From Allobosea sp. BK604 (GTDB taxonomy: Bacteria; Pseudomonadota; Alphaproteobacteria; Rhizobiales; Beijerinckiaceae): a DNA stretch of 64,000 nucleotides. The translations under genes were made by a program, and so were the position numbers. The stretch covers positions 434,001-498,000 of the forward strand of contig NZ_SLZF01000006.1 of NCBI RefSeq assembly GCF_004341515.1, given 5' to 3'. Below are positions 50,517 through 58,862 of this stretch, in pieces. The notes under the pieces were generated by a model. The model had not been told where the DNA came from and ran no database searches. It worked only from the letters and a program-made list of their open reading frames with translations. Position 1 is the stretch's first letter. Every line of letters begins with the position of its first letter.

Positions 50517-52028
50517 ATGAAGCTCTTCGCCGCGCTGGCTTCGGCCACGCTCCTTTCGCTTGCCGCCCTGCCCTCCGTGGCGCAGGCACAGGCGCCCTCG
50601 ACGCTGCGCATCGGCCTGCAGGAAGATCCTGATGTGCTCGACCCGCACAAGGCCCGCACCTTCGTCGGCCGCATCGTCTTCATGGGCCTGTGCGACAAGC
50701 TGCTCGACATCGATCCGAACCTGAAGATCATCCCGCAGCTCGCGACCGAGTGGTCGTTCTCGCAGGACGGCCTGACGCTGACGATGAAGCTGCGCAGCGA
50801 CGCCAAGTTCCATGACGGCGAGCCCTTCAACGCCGAGGCCGCCAAGGCCAATCTCGAACGCGCGATGACCCTGCCGGATTCGCTGCGCAAGTCGGAGCTC
50901 GCCTCCGTCGCGAGCGTCGAGACGCCGGACGCGACGACGCTGGTCTTCAAGCTGAAGCGCCAGGATGCGACGCTGCTCTCGCAGCTCACCGACCGCGCCG
51001 GCATGATGCTGGCCCCGAAGACTCTGGCGAGCGATATCGGAGCCAAGCCGGTCTGCTCAGGCCCCTACAAGTTCGTCGAGCGCGTGCAGAACGACCGCAT
51101 CGTGCTGGAGAAATTCAAGGACTATTGGGACGCGAAGAACTATCATTTCGACCGGATCCTGTACCGAACCATCCCCGACACGACCGTGCGCCTCGCCAAT
51201 CTGCGCTCGGGCGAGCTCGACATGCTCGAGCGGCTTGCGCCGAGCGACGTGAAGTCGGCCCAGGCCGACAAGACGCTGAAGGTCGAAAGCACCGCCAATC
51301 TTGGCTACCAGGGCATCACCATCAACACCAATAATGGCGAGATGGCCAACAACCCGATGGGCAAGGACAAGCGTGTGCGCCAGGCGCTCTCGCTGGCCAT
51401 CGACCGCAAGGTGCTGAGCCAGGTGGTGTTCGAAGGGCTCTACGAGCCGATGATCCAGCCGTTCAACCCGAAGAGCCCCTTCACCAGCGCCGAATTCCCG
51501 GTGCCGGAGCGCGACGTCGCCAAGGCCAAGGCGCTGCTCAAGGAGGCCGGCGTCTCCAAGCTCAGCGTCGAGCTCTTCGTCACCAACAACCCGGTCGACA
51601 CCCAACTCGGCCAGGTGATCCAGGCCATGGCGCAGGAGGTCGGCATCGACGTCCAGCTGCGCTCGACCGAATTCGCCAGCCAGTTGCGCGACCAGCAGGC
51701 CGGCAAGTTCCAGATGAGCCGCATCGGCTGGTCCGGCCGTATCGATCCGGACGGCAACATCCACCAGTTCATCACCACCAAGGGCAGCCAGAACGACGGC
51801 AAGTACAGCAATGCCGAGGTCGACAAGCTGCTCGACGAGGCGCGCACCGTGTACGATGTCGAGGCGCGCAAGAAGCTCTACGACGCGGCGCAGCGCATCC
51901 TCCAGGACGAACGGCCGCAGATCTATCTCTACAACCAGACCGTCTTCTTCGCCCTGCGCTCGAACATCCAGGGCTTCGTGATCAATCCCGACGGGATGAT
52001 CCGTCTGACGGGGATGAAGCGTCAGTGA
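50517..52028 (+). CDS. Dipeptide/oligopeptide-type ABC substrate-binding protein
   Basis: A 503-residue SBP_bac_5 protein. The signal peptide (KLFAALASATLLSLAALPSV, then AQAQ) is followed by the mature STLRIGLQEDPDVLDPHKAR, a typical DppA-like opening. GAGGGGA seven bases before the ATG supports the start. The downstream genes are two permeases and gamma-glutamyltransferase, so a peptide, possibly gamma-glutamyl-containing, is the likely substrate. Confidence 0.92.
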   Translation: MKLFAALASATLLSLAALPSVAQAQAPSTLRIGLQEDPDVLDPHKARTFVGRIVFMGLCDKLLDIDPNLKIIPQLATEWSFSQDGLTLTMKLRSDAKFHDGEPFNAEAAKANLERAMTLPDSLRKSELASVASVETPDATTLVFKLKRQDATLLSQLTDRAGMMLAPKTLASDIGAKPVCSGPYKFVERVQNDRIVLEKFKDYWDAKNYHFDRILYRTIPDTTVRLANLRSGELDMLERLAPSDVKSAQADKTLKVESTANLGYQGITINTNNGEMANNPMGKDKRVRQALSLAIDRKVLSQVVFEGLYEPMIQPFNPKSPFTSAEFPVPERDVAKAKALLKEAGVSKLSVELFVTNNPVDTQLGQVIQAMAQEVGIDVQLRSTEFASQLRDQQAGKFQMSRIGWSGRIDPDGNIHQFITTKGSQNDGKYSNAEVDKLLDEARTVYDVEARKKLYDAAQRILQDERPQIYLYNQTVFFALRSNIQGFVINPDGMIRLTGMKRQ

Positions 52029-52092
52029 TCGCTTCGCTCAGCGACCCGATGCCCGCCTGTGGCGGGCATCCACCCACAGCGGGAGCTGCGCC

Positions 52093-53037
52093 ATGCTCTC
52101 GCTGATCGGCCGGCGCATCCTGATCGCCATCCCGACGCTGTTCCTGGTGTCGCTCTTCGTCTTCGCCCTGCAGCGCGCGCTGCCGGGCGACCCCTTCCTC
52201 GTCATTGCCGGCGAGGAGCGCGACCCGGAGGTGATCGCAAGGCTGCGCGAGATCTACCGGATGGACGACCCGATCGTCGTGCAGTTCTTCGCCTGGCTCG
52301 GCCAGGTCGTGCAGGGCGATTTCGGCCGCTCGCTGCGGACCGGCGAGCCCGTGCTGCACCTCATCCTGCAGAAGCTGCCGGTGACCTTCCAGCTCGCCAC
52401 GGCCTCGATCATCGTCGCGATCGGCATCGGCGTGCCGATGGGCATCATCGCCGCGCGGCGCAAGGGCACGGTGACCGACTACACCGCCAGCGCACTCGCG
52501 CTCTCAGGACTTTCCATCCCGAATTTCTGGCTCGGCATCATGCTGATCCTCGTCGTCTCCGTGCAGTGGAAGCTGCTCCCGGCCTCGGGCTATGAACCGA
52601 TCTTCAAGGACCCGGTCGGCGCGATCCAGCGGCTGATCATGCCCGCCTTCGTGCTCGGTGGCGGCCTCTCGGCCGTGCTGATGCGCCATACCCGTTCGGC
52701 CATGCTCGAAGTGATGCGCTCCGACTATGTCCGCACCGCCCGCGCCAAGGGGCTCGACGAGAACACGGTGGTGAACCGGCATGCGCTGCGCAACGCGCTC
52801 GTGCCGATCATCACGCTCTCGACCTTGCTCTTCGGCGAATTGCTCGCGGGCGCGGTGCTGACCGAGCAGGTCTTCACCATTCCCGGCTTCGGCAAGCTCA
52901 TCGTCGACGCCGTGTTCAACCGCGATTACGGCGTGGTGCAGGGCGTCGTACTGTGCACCGCGATCGGCTTCATCCTGCTCAACCTGATGGCCGACGTGCT
53001 CTACGTGCTCGTCAACCCACGCCTGAGGGCCGGCTGA
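52093..53037 (+). CDS. DppB-type ABC transporter permease
   Basis: A 314-residue permease. LIGRRILIAIPTLFLVSLFV starts the first helix, RALPGDPFLVIAGEERDPEV is the long periplasmic loop typical of DppB, and MLEVMRSDYVRTARAKGLDE is the EAA loop that contacts the ATPases. The stop TGA shares bases with the start of the next permease (TGATG), so they are coupled. Confidence 0.93.
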   Translation: MLSLIGRRILIAIPTLFLVSLFVFALQRALPGDPFLVIAGEERDPEVIARLREIYRMDDPIVVQFFAWLGQVVQGDFGRSLRTGEPVLHLILQKLPVTFQLATASIIVAIGIGVPMGIIAARRKGTVTDYTASALALSGLSIPNFWLGIMLILVVSVQWKLLPASGYEPIFKDPVGAIQRLIMPAFVLGGGLSAVLMRHTRSAMLEVMRSDYVRTARAKGLDENTVVNRHALRNALVPIITLSTLLFGELLAGAVLTEQVFTIPGFGKLIVDAVFNRDYGVVQGVVLCTAIGFILLNLMADVLYVLVNPRLRAG

Positions 53038-53921
53038 TGACGACGCTGCCTCTCAGCAAGGACACTACGGACACAACGATGCCGGAGGCCAAGCGCCGCG
53101 GCACCTTCGGCAAGCTGATCCGCAATCGCTCGGCCCTGATCGGCGGCACGATCGTCCTCATCTTCGTGCTGATGGCGCTGCTGGCGCCGATCCTGCCGCT
53201 CGCCGACCCGCTGAAGTCGAACTTCCTGGCCGTGCGCAAGCCGCCCTCCGCGCTCTACTGGTTCGGCACGGATGAGCTCGGCCGCGACCAGGTCTCGCGC
53301 CTTTTCTACGGGGCGCAGACCTCGCTGCTCGCCGGCATCGCCTCGGTCACGATCGCGCTCGGCATCGGCATCCCGTTCGGGCTGATCGCGGGCTGGTATG
53401 GCGGCTGGATCGATGCGGTGATCTCGCGCATTACCGAGGCGCTGCTCGCCTGCCCGTTCCTGATCCTGGCCATCGCCTTCGCCGCCGTGCTAGGGCCATC
53501 CCTGACCAACGCGATGATCGCGATCGGTCTCTCGGCGGTGCCGATCTTCATCAGGCTGGTGCGCGGACAGGTGATCAACGTCAAGGCCGAGGATTTCGTC
53601 GAAGGAGCCCGCTCGGTCGGCGTACCGGAATGGCTGATCCTGTTCCGCCATGTCGCGCCGAACACGCTCTCGCCGATCATCGTGCAGGCGACCCTGTTCA
53701 TGGCGCAGGCCATCATCCTCGAGGCCGCGCTCTCCTTCCTCGGCCTCGGCCAGCAACCCCCCTCCCCATCCTGGGGCCAGATGCTCAATGTCGCCAAAAA
53801 CTTCATGGAGCAGGCCCCGTGGATGTCGGTCGCGCCCGGCATCGCCATCTTCCTGGCGGTGCTCGGCTTCAACCTCCTGGGCGACGGCCTGCGCGACGCG
53901 CTCGACCCCAAAGAATCCTGA
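53037..53921 (+). CDS. DppC-type ABC transporter permease
   Basis: A 294-residue permease. The N-terminus is cytoplasmic (about 30 residues), KLIRNRSALIGGTIVLIFVL is the first helix, and EDFVEGARSVGVPEWLILFR is the EAA loop. ATG 53037 overlaps the DppB stop. No ATP-binding genes follow, so the importer must borrow ATPases from elsewhere, perhaps from the second Dpp-like system that runs off the right edge. Confidence 0.93.
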   Translation: MTTLPLSKDTTDTTMPEAKRRGTFGKLIRNRSALIGGTIVLIFVLMALLAPILPLADPLKSNFLAVRKPPSALYWFGTDELGRDQVSRLFYGAQTSLLAGIASVTIALGIGIPFGLIAGWYGGWIDAVISRITEALLACPFLILAIAFAAVLGPSLTNAMIAIGLSAVPIFIRLVRGQVINVKAEDFVEGARSVGVPEWLILFRHVAPNTLSPIIVQATLFMAQAIILEAALSFLGLGQQPPSPSWGQMLNVAKNFMEQAPWMSVAPGIAIFLAVLGFNLLGDGLRDALDPKES

Positions 53922-53939
53922 CCGCCTAAGGACCTGACT

Positions 53940-55742
53940 ATGTTCACCACCCGCCCGGAAATCCTCGGCACCTTCGGTGTCGTCACGACGACGCATTGGC
54001 TGGCGACGGCCACCGGCATGGCCATGCTGGAAAAGGGCGGAAACGCCTTCGATGCCTGTGCCGCCGCGGCCTTCGTGCTGCAGGTGGTGGAGCCGCATCT
54101 GGTCGGCCCGGCCGGCGACATGCCGGCCGTGTTCTATTCGGCGAAGACCAAGAAGGTCGAGGTGCTCTGCGCCCAGGGGCCCGCGCCCGAGGCCGCAACG
54201 ATCGAGGCCTACAGAAAGCTCGGGCTCGACCTGATCCCCGGCTCGGGCCTGCTCTCGACCGTGGTGCCCGGCGCCTTCGGCGGCTGGATGACCCTGCTGC
54301 GCGACCACGGCTCCCTGCCGCTGCGCGAGGTGCTGGAGCCGGCGATCGGCTATTTCGAGAATGGCCATCCGATGCTGCCACGCGTCTCGGATACGATCGG
54401 CACGCTGACCGACCTGTTTACCAATGAATGGCCGACCTCCGGGGCGGTCTACCTGCCGGGCGGCGAGGTGCCGAAGGGCAAGGAGCTCTTCCGCAACAAG
54501 GCGGCGGCCGAGACCTACAAGCGCATCCTGGCCGAAGCCGAGGCTGCCGGCGGCTCGCGCGAGAAGCAGATCCAGGCGGCTTATGATGCCTGGTACAAGG
54601 GCTTCGTCGCCGAGGCGATGGACAAGTTCTGCCGCACGACCGAGGCGATGGATTCCTCCGGCCGGCGCCACAAGGGCCTGCTCACCTCCGGCGACATGGC
54701 CCGCTGGACGCCGACCTACGAGGCGCCCGCCAGCGTGACCTATCACGGCTGGGAGGTCTTCAAGATCGGCCCCTGGGGCCAGGGCCCGGTCTTCCTGCAG
54801 ACGCTGAAGATCCTCGAGGGCTTCGACCTCGCCGCGATGGGTCCGGACAGCCCCGAGTTCATCCACCACGTCGTCGAGGCGATGAAGCTCGCCTTCGCCG
54901 ATCGCGAGGCCTATTACGGCGACCCCGATTTCGTGAAAGTGCCGCTGGCGACGTTGCTCTCGGACGATTATGCCGCCGGCCGCCGCAAGCTGATCAGCGA
55001 GAAGGCCTCGCACGAGCTGCGTCCGGGCATGATCCCCGGCTTCGAGGAGCAGGTCGGCAAGATGCTGGCTACACTGCGCATCGCCGGCCAGACCGGCACG
55101 GCGGGCGGGGCGACCGTCGGCGAGCCGACGCTCGCCTCGATGGTCGCGTCCTCGCGGCGCGGCGACACGGTGCATATCGACGTGATCGACAAATGGGGCA
55201 ACATGGTCGCCGCGACCCCGTCGGGCGGCTGGCTGCAATCCTCGCCCGTGATCCCGGAGCTCGGCTTCCCTCTCAACTCGCGCGCCCAGGCCTTCTATCT
55301 CGACGAGAGCTCGCCATCCGCGCTCGCGCCGCTGAAGCGCCCGCGCACGACGCTGACGCCGACCATCGCCTTCGAGAATGGCGAGCCGCGCCTCGCCTTC
55401 GGCACGCCGGGCGGCGACCAGCAGGAGCAGTGGCAGCTCGGCCTGTTCCTGCGCCGCGTCCATCACGGCCTCAACCTGCAGGAGGCGATCGACCTGCCGC
55501 TGTTCCACACCCAGCATTTCCCCTCGACCTTCTATCCGCGCGAGGCCCGGCCGGGCCATCTCACGGTCGAGGAGACCGTGGGCAAGGCGGCGATCGACGA
55601 TCTCAAGCGTCGCGGCCATGCGCTGGAGGAAGCTCCGGCCTGGACGGTCGGGCGACTGACCGCTGCCGAAAAGAGCAGCAACGGCCTCTTGCGCGCCGCG
55701 GCGACCCCGCGTCTGATGCAGGCCTACGCCGCCGGCCGCTAG
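53940..55742 (+). CDS. Gamma-glutamyltransferase family protein
   Basis: A 600-residue Ntn-hydrolase proenzyme. TATGMAMLEKGGNAFDACAA and VEPHLVGPAGDMP are in the large-subunit part. DTVHIDVIDKWGNMVAATPS begins the small subunit, with Thr410 as the expected nucleophile exposed by self-cleavage. FGTPGGDQQEQWQLGLFLR is also typical. There is no signal peptide, so it may act in the cytoplasm after peptide import. It follows dppC by 18 bases in the same direction, suggesting breakdown of imported gamma-glutamyl compounds. Confidence 0.92.
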   Translation: MFTTRPEILGTFGVVTTTHWLATATGMAMLEKGGNAFDACAAAAFVLQVVEPHLVGPAGDMPAVFYSAKTKKVEVLCAQGPAPEAATIEAYRKLGLDLIPGSGLLSTVVPGAFGGWMTLLRDHGSLPLREVLEPAIGYFENGHPMLPRVSDTIGTLTDLFTNEWPTSGAVYLPGGEVPKGKELFRNKAAAETYKRILAEAEAAGGSREKQIQAAYDAWYKGFVAEAMDKFCRTTEAMDSSGRRHKGLLTSGDMARWTPTYEAPASVTYHGWEVFKIGPWGQGPVFLQTLKILEGFDLAAMGPDSPEFIHHVVEAMKLAFADREAYYGDPDFVKVPLATLLSDDYAAGRRKLISEKASHELRPGMIPGFEEQVGKMLATLRIAGQTGTAGGATVGEPTLASMVASSRRGDTVHIDVIDKWGNMVAATPSGGWLQSSPVIPELGFPLNSRAQAFYLDESSPSALAPLKRPRTTLTPTIAFENGEPRLAFGTPGGDQQEQWQLGLFLRRVHHGLNLQEAIDLPLFHTQHFPSTFYPREARPGHLTVEETVGKAAIDDLKRRGHALEEAPAWTVGRLTAAEKSSNGLLRAAATPRLMQAYAAGR

Positions 55743-55858
55743 AGCCGGATGATTTCAGGTCGGGTCGACCTGAAATCTGAATCCGCCTCTCTACCAAGGA
55801 GTTAGATGATGATGTCGTCCGAAAACCGGTTCCCACTTTTCGGCATCATGATCTAGGA
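55743..55858. repeat. Intergenic palindrome cluster (CCGAAAA...CACTTTTCGG type)
   Basis: GATTTCAGGTCG-GGT-CGACCTGAAATC (55751-55777) is a strong hairpin starting nine bases after the gamma-glutamyltransferase stop. It is followed by GTCCGAAAACCGGTTCCCAC and TTTTCGGCATCATGATCTAG, related to 16745-16933. It may end or process the operon transcript before the DUF1028 gene. Confidence 0.7.
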
Positions 55859-55868
55859 GACCGCGCCC

Positions 55869-56597
55869 ATGACATGGTCCATCGTCGCCCGCGATGCGGC
55901 GACCGGCGCCTATGGCGTCGCGGTCTCGACCTGCGCCTTCGCCGTAGGGGCACGCGTGCCCTATGGCGGCGGACGCATCGGCGCGATCGCGACCCAGGCC
56001 TTCGTCAATCCGCTCTACGGCGTCGATGGGCTGAAGCTCCTGCAGGAAGGCCGCTCGGCCGTCGAGATCATCGCGACGCTGACCGCGGCCGATGAGGGAC
56101 GCGCGCATCGCCAGCTCCATGTCATCGACCGCGACGGCAAGATCGCGGCCTATACCGGCAAGGCCTGCATCGACTGGTGCGGGGCTGTCGACGGGCCGCA
56201 GGTCTCGGTCGCCGGCAACATGCTGGCCGGGCCGGAGGTCGTCCAGGAGACGCTGAAGGCCTATATCGCCGCCTCGGCACTCGATTTCGACGAAAGGCTG
56301 CTGGTCGCGCTCGAAGCGGGCGAAAGGGCCGGCGGCGACAAGCGCGGCAAGCAATCGGCCGCGATCCGGATCTGGTCGGGCGAGCCGATGCCCTCCTTCG
56401 ATATCCGCGTCGACGACCATGCCGAGCCGCTGGTCGAGCTGCGCCGGATCTGGCGCATCGCGCATCAGCGCTACGTGCCGTTCCAGGCGGCCTCGCCCTC
56501 GCGGGCCCGGCCCGCCGGCGTCACCGACCGCGAGGAGCTCGACAGGCTCTGCGTGGACTATGCCGCCGCATGGAATGCCCGGCATCCGGAGGGGTGA
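55869..56597 (+). CDS. DUF1028 domain-containing protein
   Basis: A 242-residue protein of the DUF1028 family: MTWSIVARDAATGAYGVAVS, then AYTGKACIDWCGAVDGPQVS and VAGNMLAGPEVVQETLKAYI are the conserved blocks. The family has an Ntn-hydrolase-like fold and is often encoded with peptidases or amidohydrolases, but its reaction is not established. It follows gamma-glutamyltransferase across a palindrome cluster in the same direction. Confidence 0.88.
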   Translation: MTWSIVARDAATGAYGVAVSTCAFAVGARVPYGGGRIGAIATQAFVNPLYGVDGLKLLQEGRSAVEIIATLTAADEGRAHRQLHVIDRDGKIAAYTGKACIDWCGAVDGPQVSVAGNMLAGPEVVQETLKAYIAASALDFDERLLVALEAGERAGGDKRGKQSAAIRIWSGEPMPSFDIRVDDHAEPLVELRRIWRIAHQRYVPFQAASPSRARPAGVTDREELDRLCVDYAAAWNARHPEG

Positions 56598-56600
56598 GCC

Positions 56601-56750
56601 CCTTCCCCCCGGGAGAGAGGGGCAGCGCGTAGGGCTGGCGGATGAAGGGAGAGCCTCATCCGAATGCAAGAAAGGGCCGCTGACGCGACGCGACCCTTCC
56701 CTCATCCGTCTGCTTCGCAGCCACCTTCTCCCCCGAGGGGAGAAGGAAAC
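56601..56750. repeat. Dispersed CTCTCC/GGAGAGG repeat between convergent operons
   Basis: CCTTCCCCCCGGGAGAGAGG and the perfect hairpin CCTTCTCCCC-CGA-GGGGAGAAGG (56724-56746) fill the space between the convergent DUF1028 and DSD1 genes. It probably serves as a bidirectional transcript end. Confidence 0.65.
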
Positions 56751-56751
56751 A

Positions 56752-57831
56752 TCAGGTCAGCTTGCCGCGCGCTGCCACCGGCAATTCGCCGATCAGCTTG
56801 TCGCCGCGCACCGTGATCAACCGGTCGACCATGTTCACGACGACGCAGACATGGTTCGGGATGATCCTGACGACCTCGCCGACCTTCGGCCGGTCATTGC
56901 TGGCGGAGAGATCAAGGAAGCCGTGCTCCTCCGCGAATTTGGCGATCTTCGCCGCCGGGTATTCGAGGATGTAGCCGTGGCCCTCGAGCCCGCCAGTGTC
57001 GCTGGTCAGCGTCTTCGAGCCTGAATCGAGGATGCCGCGCTCCGGGCCGGCGCGGCTGACCACCGTCGCGTAGACCGAGAGTGCGCAATCATCGAGCGTC
57101 GCCACGCCGGCTGCGACCTGCATGCGGTCGTTGAAGATCGAGGTGCCGGAGCGGTGCTCGGTCGAGCCCTTGAGCTTGCCCATATTGGGGATATTGGGCG
57201 AGCCGCCGGTCGAGACCATGCCCGGCGCCTCCAGCCCGGCATCGCGCAGCCCGGCATTGGCGGTGTCGAGGAAGCGCTGCGTGCGCTCCCAGCCATCCTC
57301 GGGCGGGTACATCATGAAGCCGGCGAAGGTCAGGCCCTTCGAGCCGGCGATCATCTTCGCCAGTTCGACGGCCTCAGCCGGCGTCTCGACGCCGGCGCGC
57401 TGGCGGCCGGTGTCGCATTCGACCACGACCTCGAGATTGCGCCCGGCGATCTCGGCGGCCTTGGGCAGGCCCGAGATCGTGACCGGATTGTCGGCGGCGA
57501 CGATCATGCGGACGCGGCGCTGCAGCGCGCCGAGCCGGCCGAGCTTCTCCTCGCCGAGGATGTTGTAGCTGATCAGGATGTCGTCGAGCCCGCCATCGGC
57601 CATGACCTCGGCCTCGCCGAGCTTCTGGCAGGTGATGCCACGCGCGCCGGCCTCGCGCTGGAGCCGGGCCAGCTCGGGCGACTTATGCGTCTTGATATGC
57701 GGGCGGTTGGCGATGCCGGCCGCATCGCAGGCGGCCTGGAGCCGGGCGATATTGGCCTCGACCTTGTCGAGATCGATGACGACGGCGGGCGTGCCGTAGG
57801 TGCGGGCGATTTCCTCGGCGAGAGCGGTCAT
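56752..57831 (-). CDS. DSD1-family PLP enzyme (D-threonine aldolase/D-serine dehydratase-like)
   Basis: A 359-residue fold-type III PLP protein. ANRPHIKTHKSPELA contains the PLP Lys region (Lys47/Lys50), and IPNHVCVVVNMVD near residue 330 supplies the His and Cys that bind metal in D-serine dehydratase and D-threonine aldolase. It likely acts on a D-hydroxy-amino acid. It overlaps RidA by four bases and is the last gene of the operon. Confidence 0.87.
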   Translation of the reverse strand: MTALAEEIARTYGTPAVVIDLDKVEANIARLQAACDAAGIANRPHIKTHKSPELARLQREAGARGITCQKLGEAEVMADGGLDDILISYNILGEEKLGRLGALQRRVRMIVAADNPVTISGLPKAAEIAGRNLEVVVECDTGRQRAGVETPAEAVELAKMIAGSKGLTFAGFMMYPPEDGWERTQRFLDTANAGLRDAGLEAPGMVSTGGSPNIPNMGKLKGSTEHRSGTSIFNDRMQVAAGVATLDDCALSVYATVVSRAGPERGILDSGSKTLTSDTGGLEGHGYILEYPAAKIAKFAEEHGFLDLSASNDRPKVGEVVRIIPNHVCVVVNMVDRLITVRGDKLIGELPVAARGKLT

Positions 57832-58286
57832 GGCAGGATCCTGACGATGGCTTCGATCTCGACCGTCATGTTGTTGGGCAGCGAGCCCATGCCGACGGCG
57901 GAGCGGGCGTGGCGGCCATTCTCGCCGAGCACGGCGACGAAGAGGTCCGAGCAGCCATTGATGACCTTGGGATGATCGGCGAATTCGGGGGCGGCATTGA
58001 CCATGCCCAGGAGCTTCACGACCTCGACCTTGTCGAGCGAGCCCGCGCCCTTGCGCATCGCCGCGAGCAGCCCGAGCCCGGTCTGCTTGGCGTGCTCATA
58101 GGCTTCCTCGATCGAGACGCCGGCGCCGACCTTGCCGGTCGGATAGGTGCCATCGGCGCGCTTCGGCCCCTGGCCGGAGAGATAGAGCATGTCGCCGACC
58201 TTCTTGAAGCTGACATAGGTCGCAACCGGCGTCGGCACCTCCGGCAGGCTGAGCCCGAGTTCCTTGAGTTTCTGTTCGGCGCTCAT
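57828..58286 (-). CDS. RidA/YjgF-family enamine deaminase
   Basis: A 152-residue protein, somewhat longer than canonical RidA. GDMLYLSGQGPKRADGTYPT, GMVNAAPEFADHPKVINGCS and the C-terminal RSAVGMGSLPNNMTVEIEAI are family blocks, and Arg128 fits the catalytic Arg that binds the substrate carboxylate. RidA proteins hydrolyse 2-aminoacrylate and related imines made by PLP lyases. It lies between the DSD1 enzyme and diaminopropionate ammonia-lyase in the same operon. GGGAG precedes ATG 58286. Confidence 0.9.
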   Translation of the reverse strand: MSAEQKLKELGLSLPEVPTPVATYVSFKKVGDMLYLSGQGPKRADGTYPTGKVGAGVSIEEAYEHAKQTGLGLLAAMRKGAGSLDKVEVVKLLGMVNAAPEFADHPKVINGCSDLFVAVLGENGRHARSAVGMGSLPNNMTVEIEAIVRILP

Positions 58287-58311
58287 GTGCGCTCCCTTCT
58301 GGTCGTCTTGA

Positions 58312-58848
58312 TTATCGATCTGCGGCAACGCCCTCGAGCGTGCGGGTCATGTAGCGGGCGGCATCGTCGTAGCTGGCCAGCTTGCGATCAAGCGCTACGT
58401 CATGCGTCTCGCGAAAGCCATGGCGCTGCCAGAAGCCGACCGAGCGGTTGACCGCGACGAGCGCGATGGCCGCAAAGCCGGAAGCGCGGGCCTGATCGGC
58501 GAGGCGGTCGACGATCTCCGAAGCCGCGCCCGTGCCGCGCGTGCGCGGCAGCAGCGCGAGATCATGGACGTAGTAGGCGCTCGCACCGGCCGGGATCGCG
58601 CCCAGCAAGGCGTTGAGCGCGGGAATGTCGTAAAGCCGCCAGGGATGGCTCAGCACATAGCCAGCCACGCCCTGCGAATCGGCCAGGCAAAGACAGCCGG
58701 CCGGATGGAGCGTCAGCCGCTCGGCGAAGATAGCGGCATCCTCGGGATAATCGGGATGCACCTCCTCGGCGACGGCCATGACCGCCGGCAAATCAGCCGG
58801 CGTCATGGGGAGCCAGAACGCGGCGCCCTGCCCGTTCGCTTCCGTCAC
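58312..58848 (-). CDS. GNAT-family N-acetyltransferase
   Basis: A 178-residue protein. LPMTPADLPAVMAVAEEVHP is the first strand and helix, YVHDLALLPRTRGTGAASEI holds the acetyl-CoA pyrophosphate loop (RTRGTG), and GFAAIALVAVNRSVGFWQRH is the end of the fold. I prefer the GTG at 58848 because the ATG at 58806 would cut the first strand; neither has a good ribosome site. The acceptor is not known; an amino acid or derivative is likely from context. Confidence 0.85.
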   Translation of the reverse strand: MTEANGQGAAFWLPMTPADLPAVMAVAEEVHPDYPEDAAIFAERLTLHPAGCLCLADSQGVAGYVLSHPWRLYDIPALNALLGAIPAGASAYYVHDLALLPRTRGTGAASEIVDRLADQARASGFAAIALVAVNRSVGFWQRHGFRETHDVALDRKLASYDDAARYMTRTLEGVAADR

Positions 58849-58862
58849 GGCCCGGATTTCGC

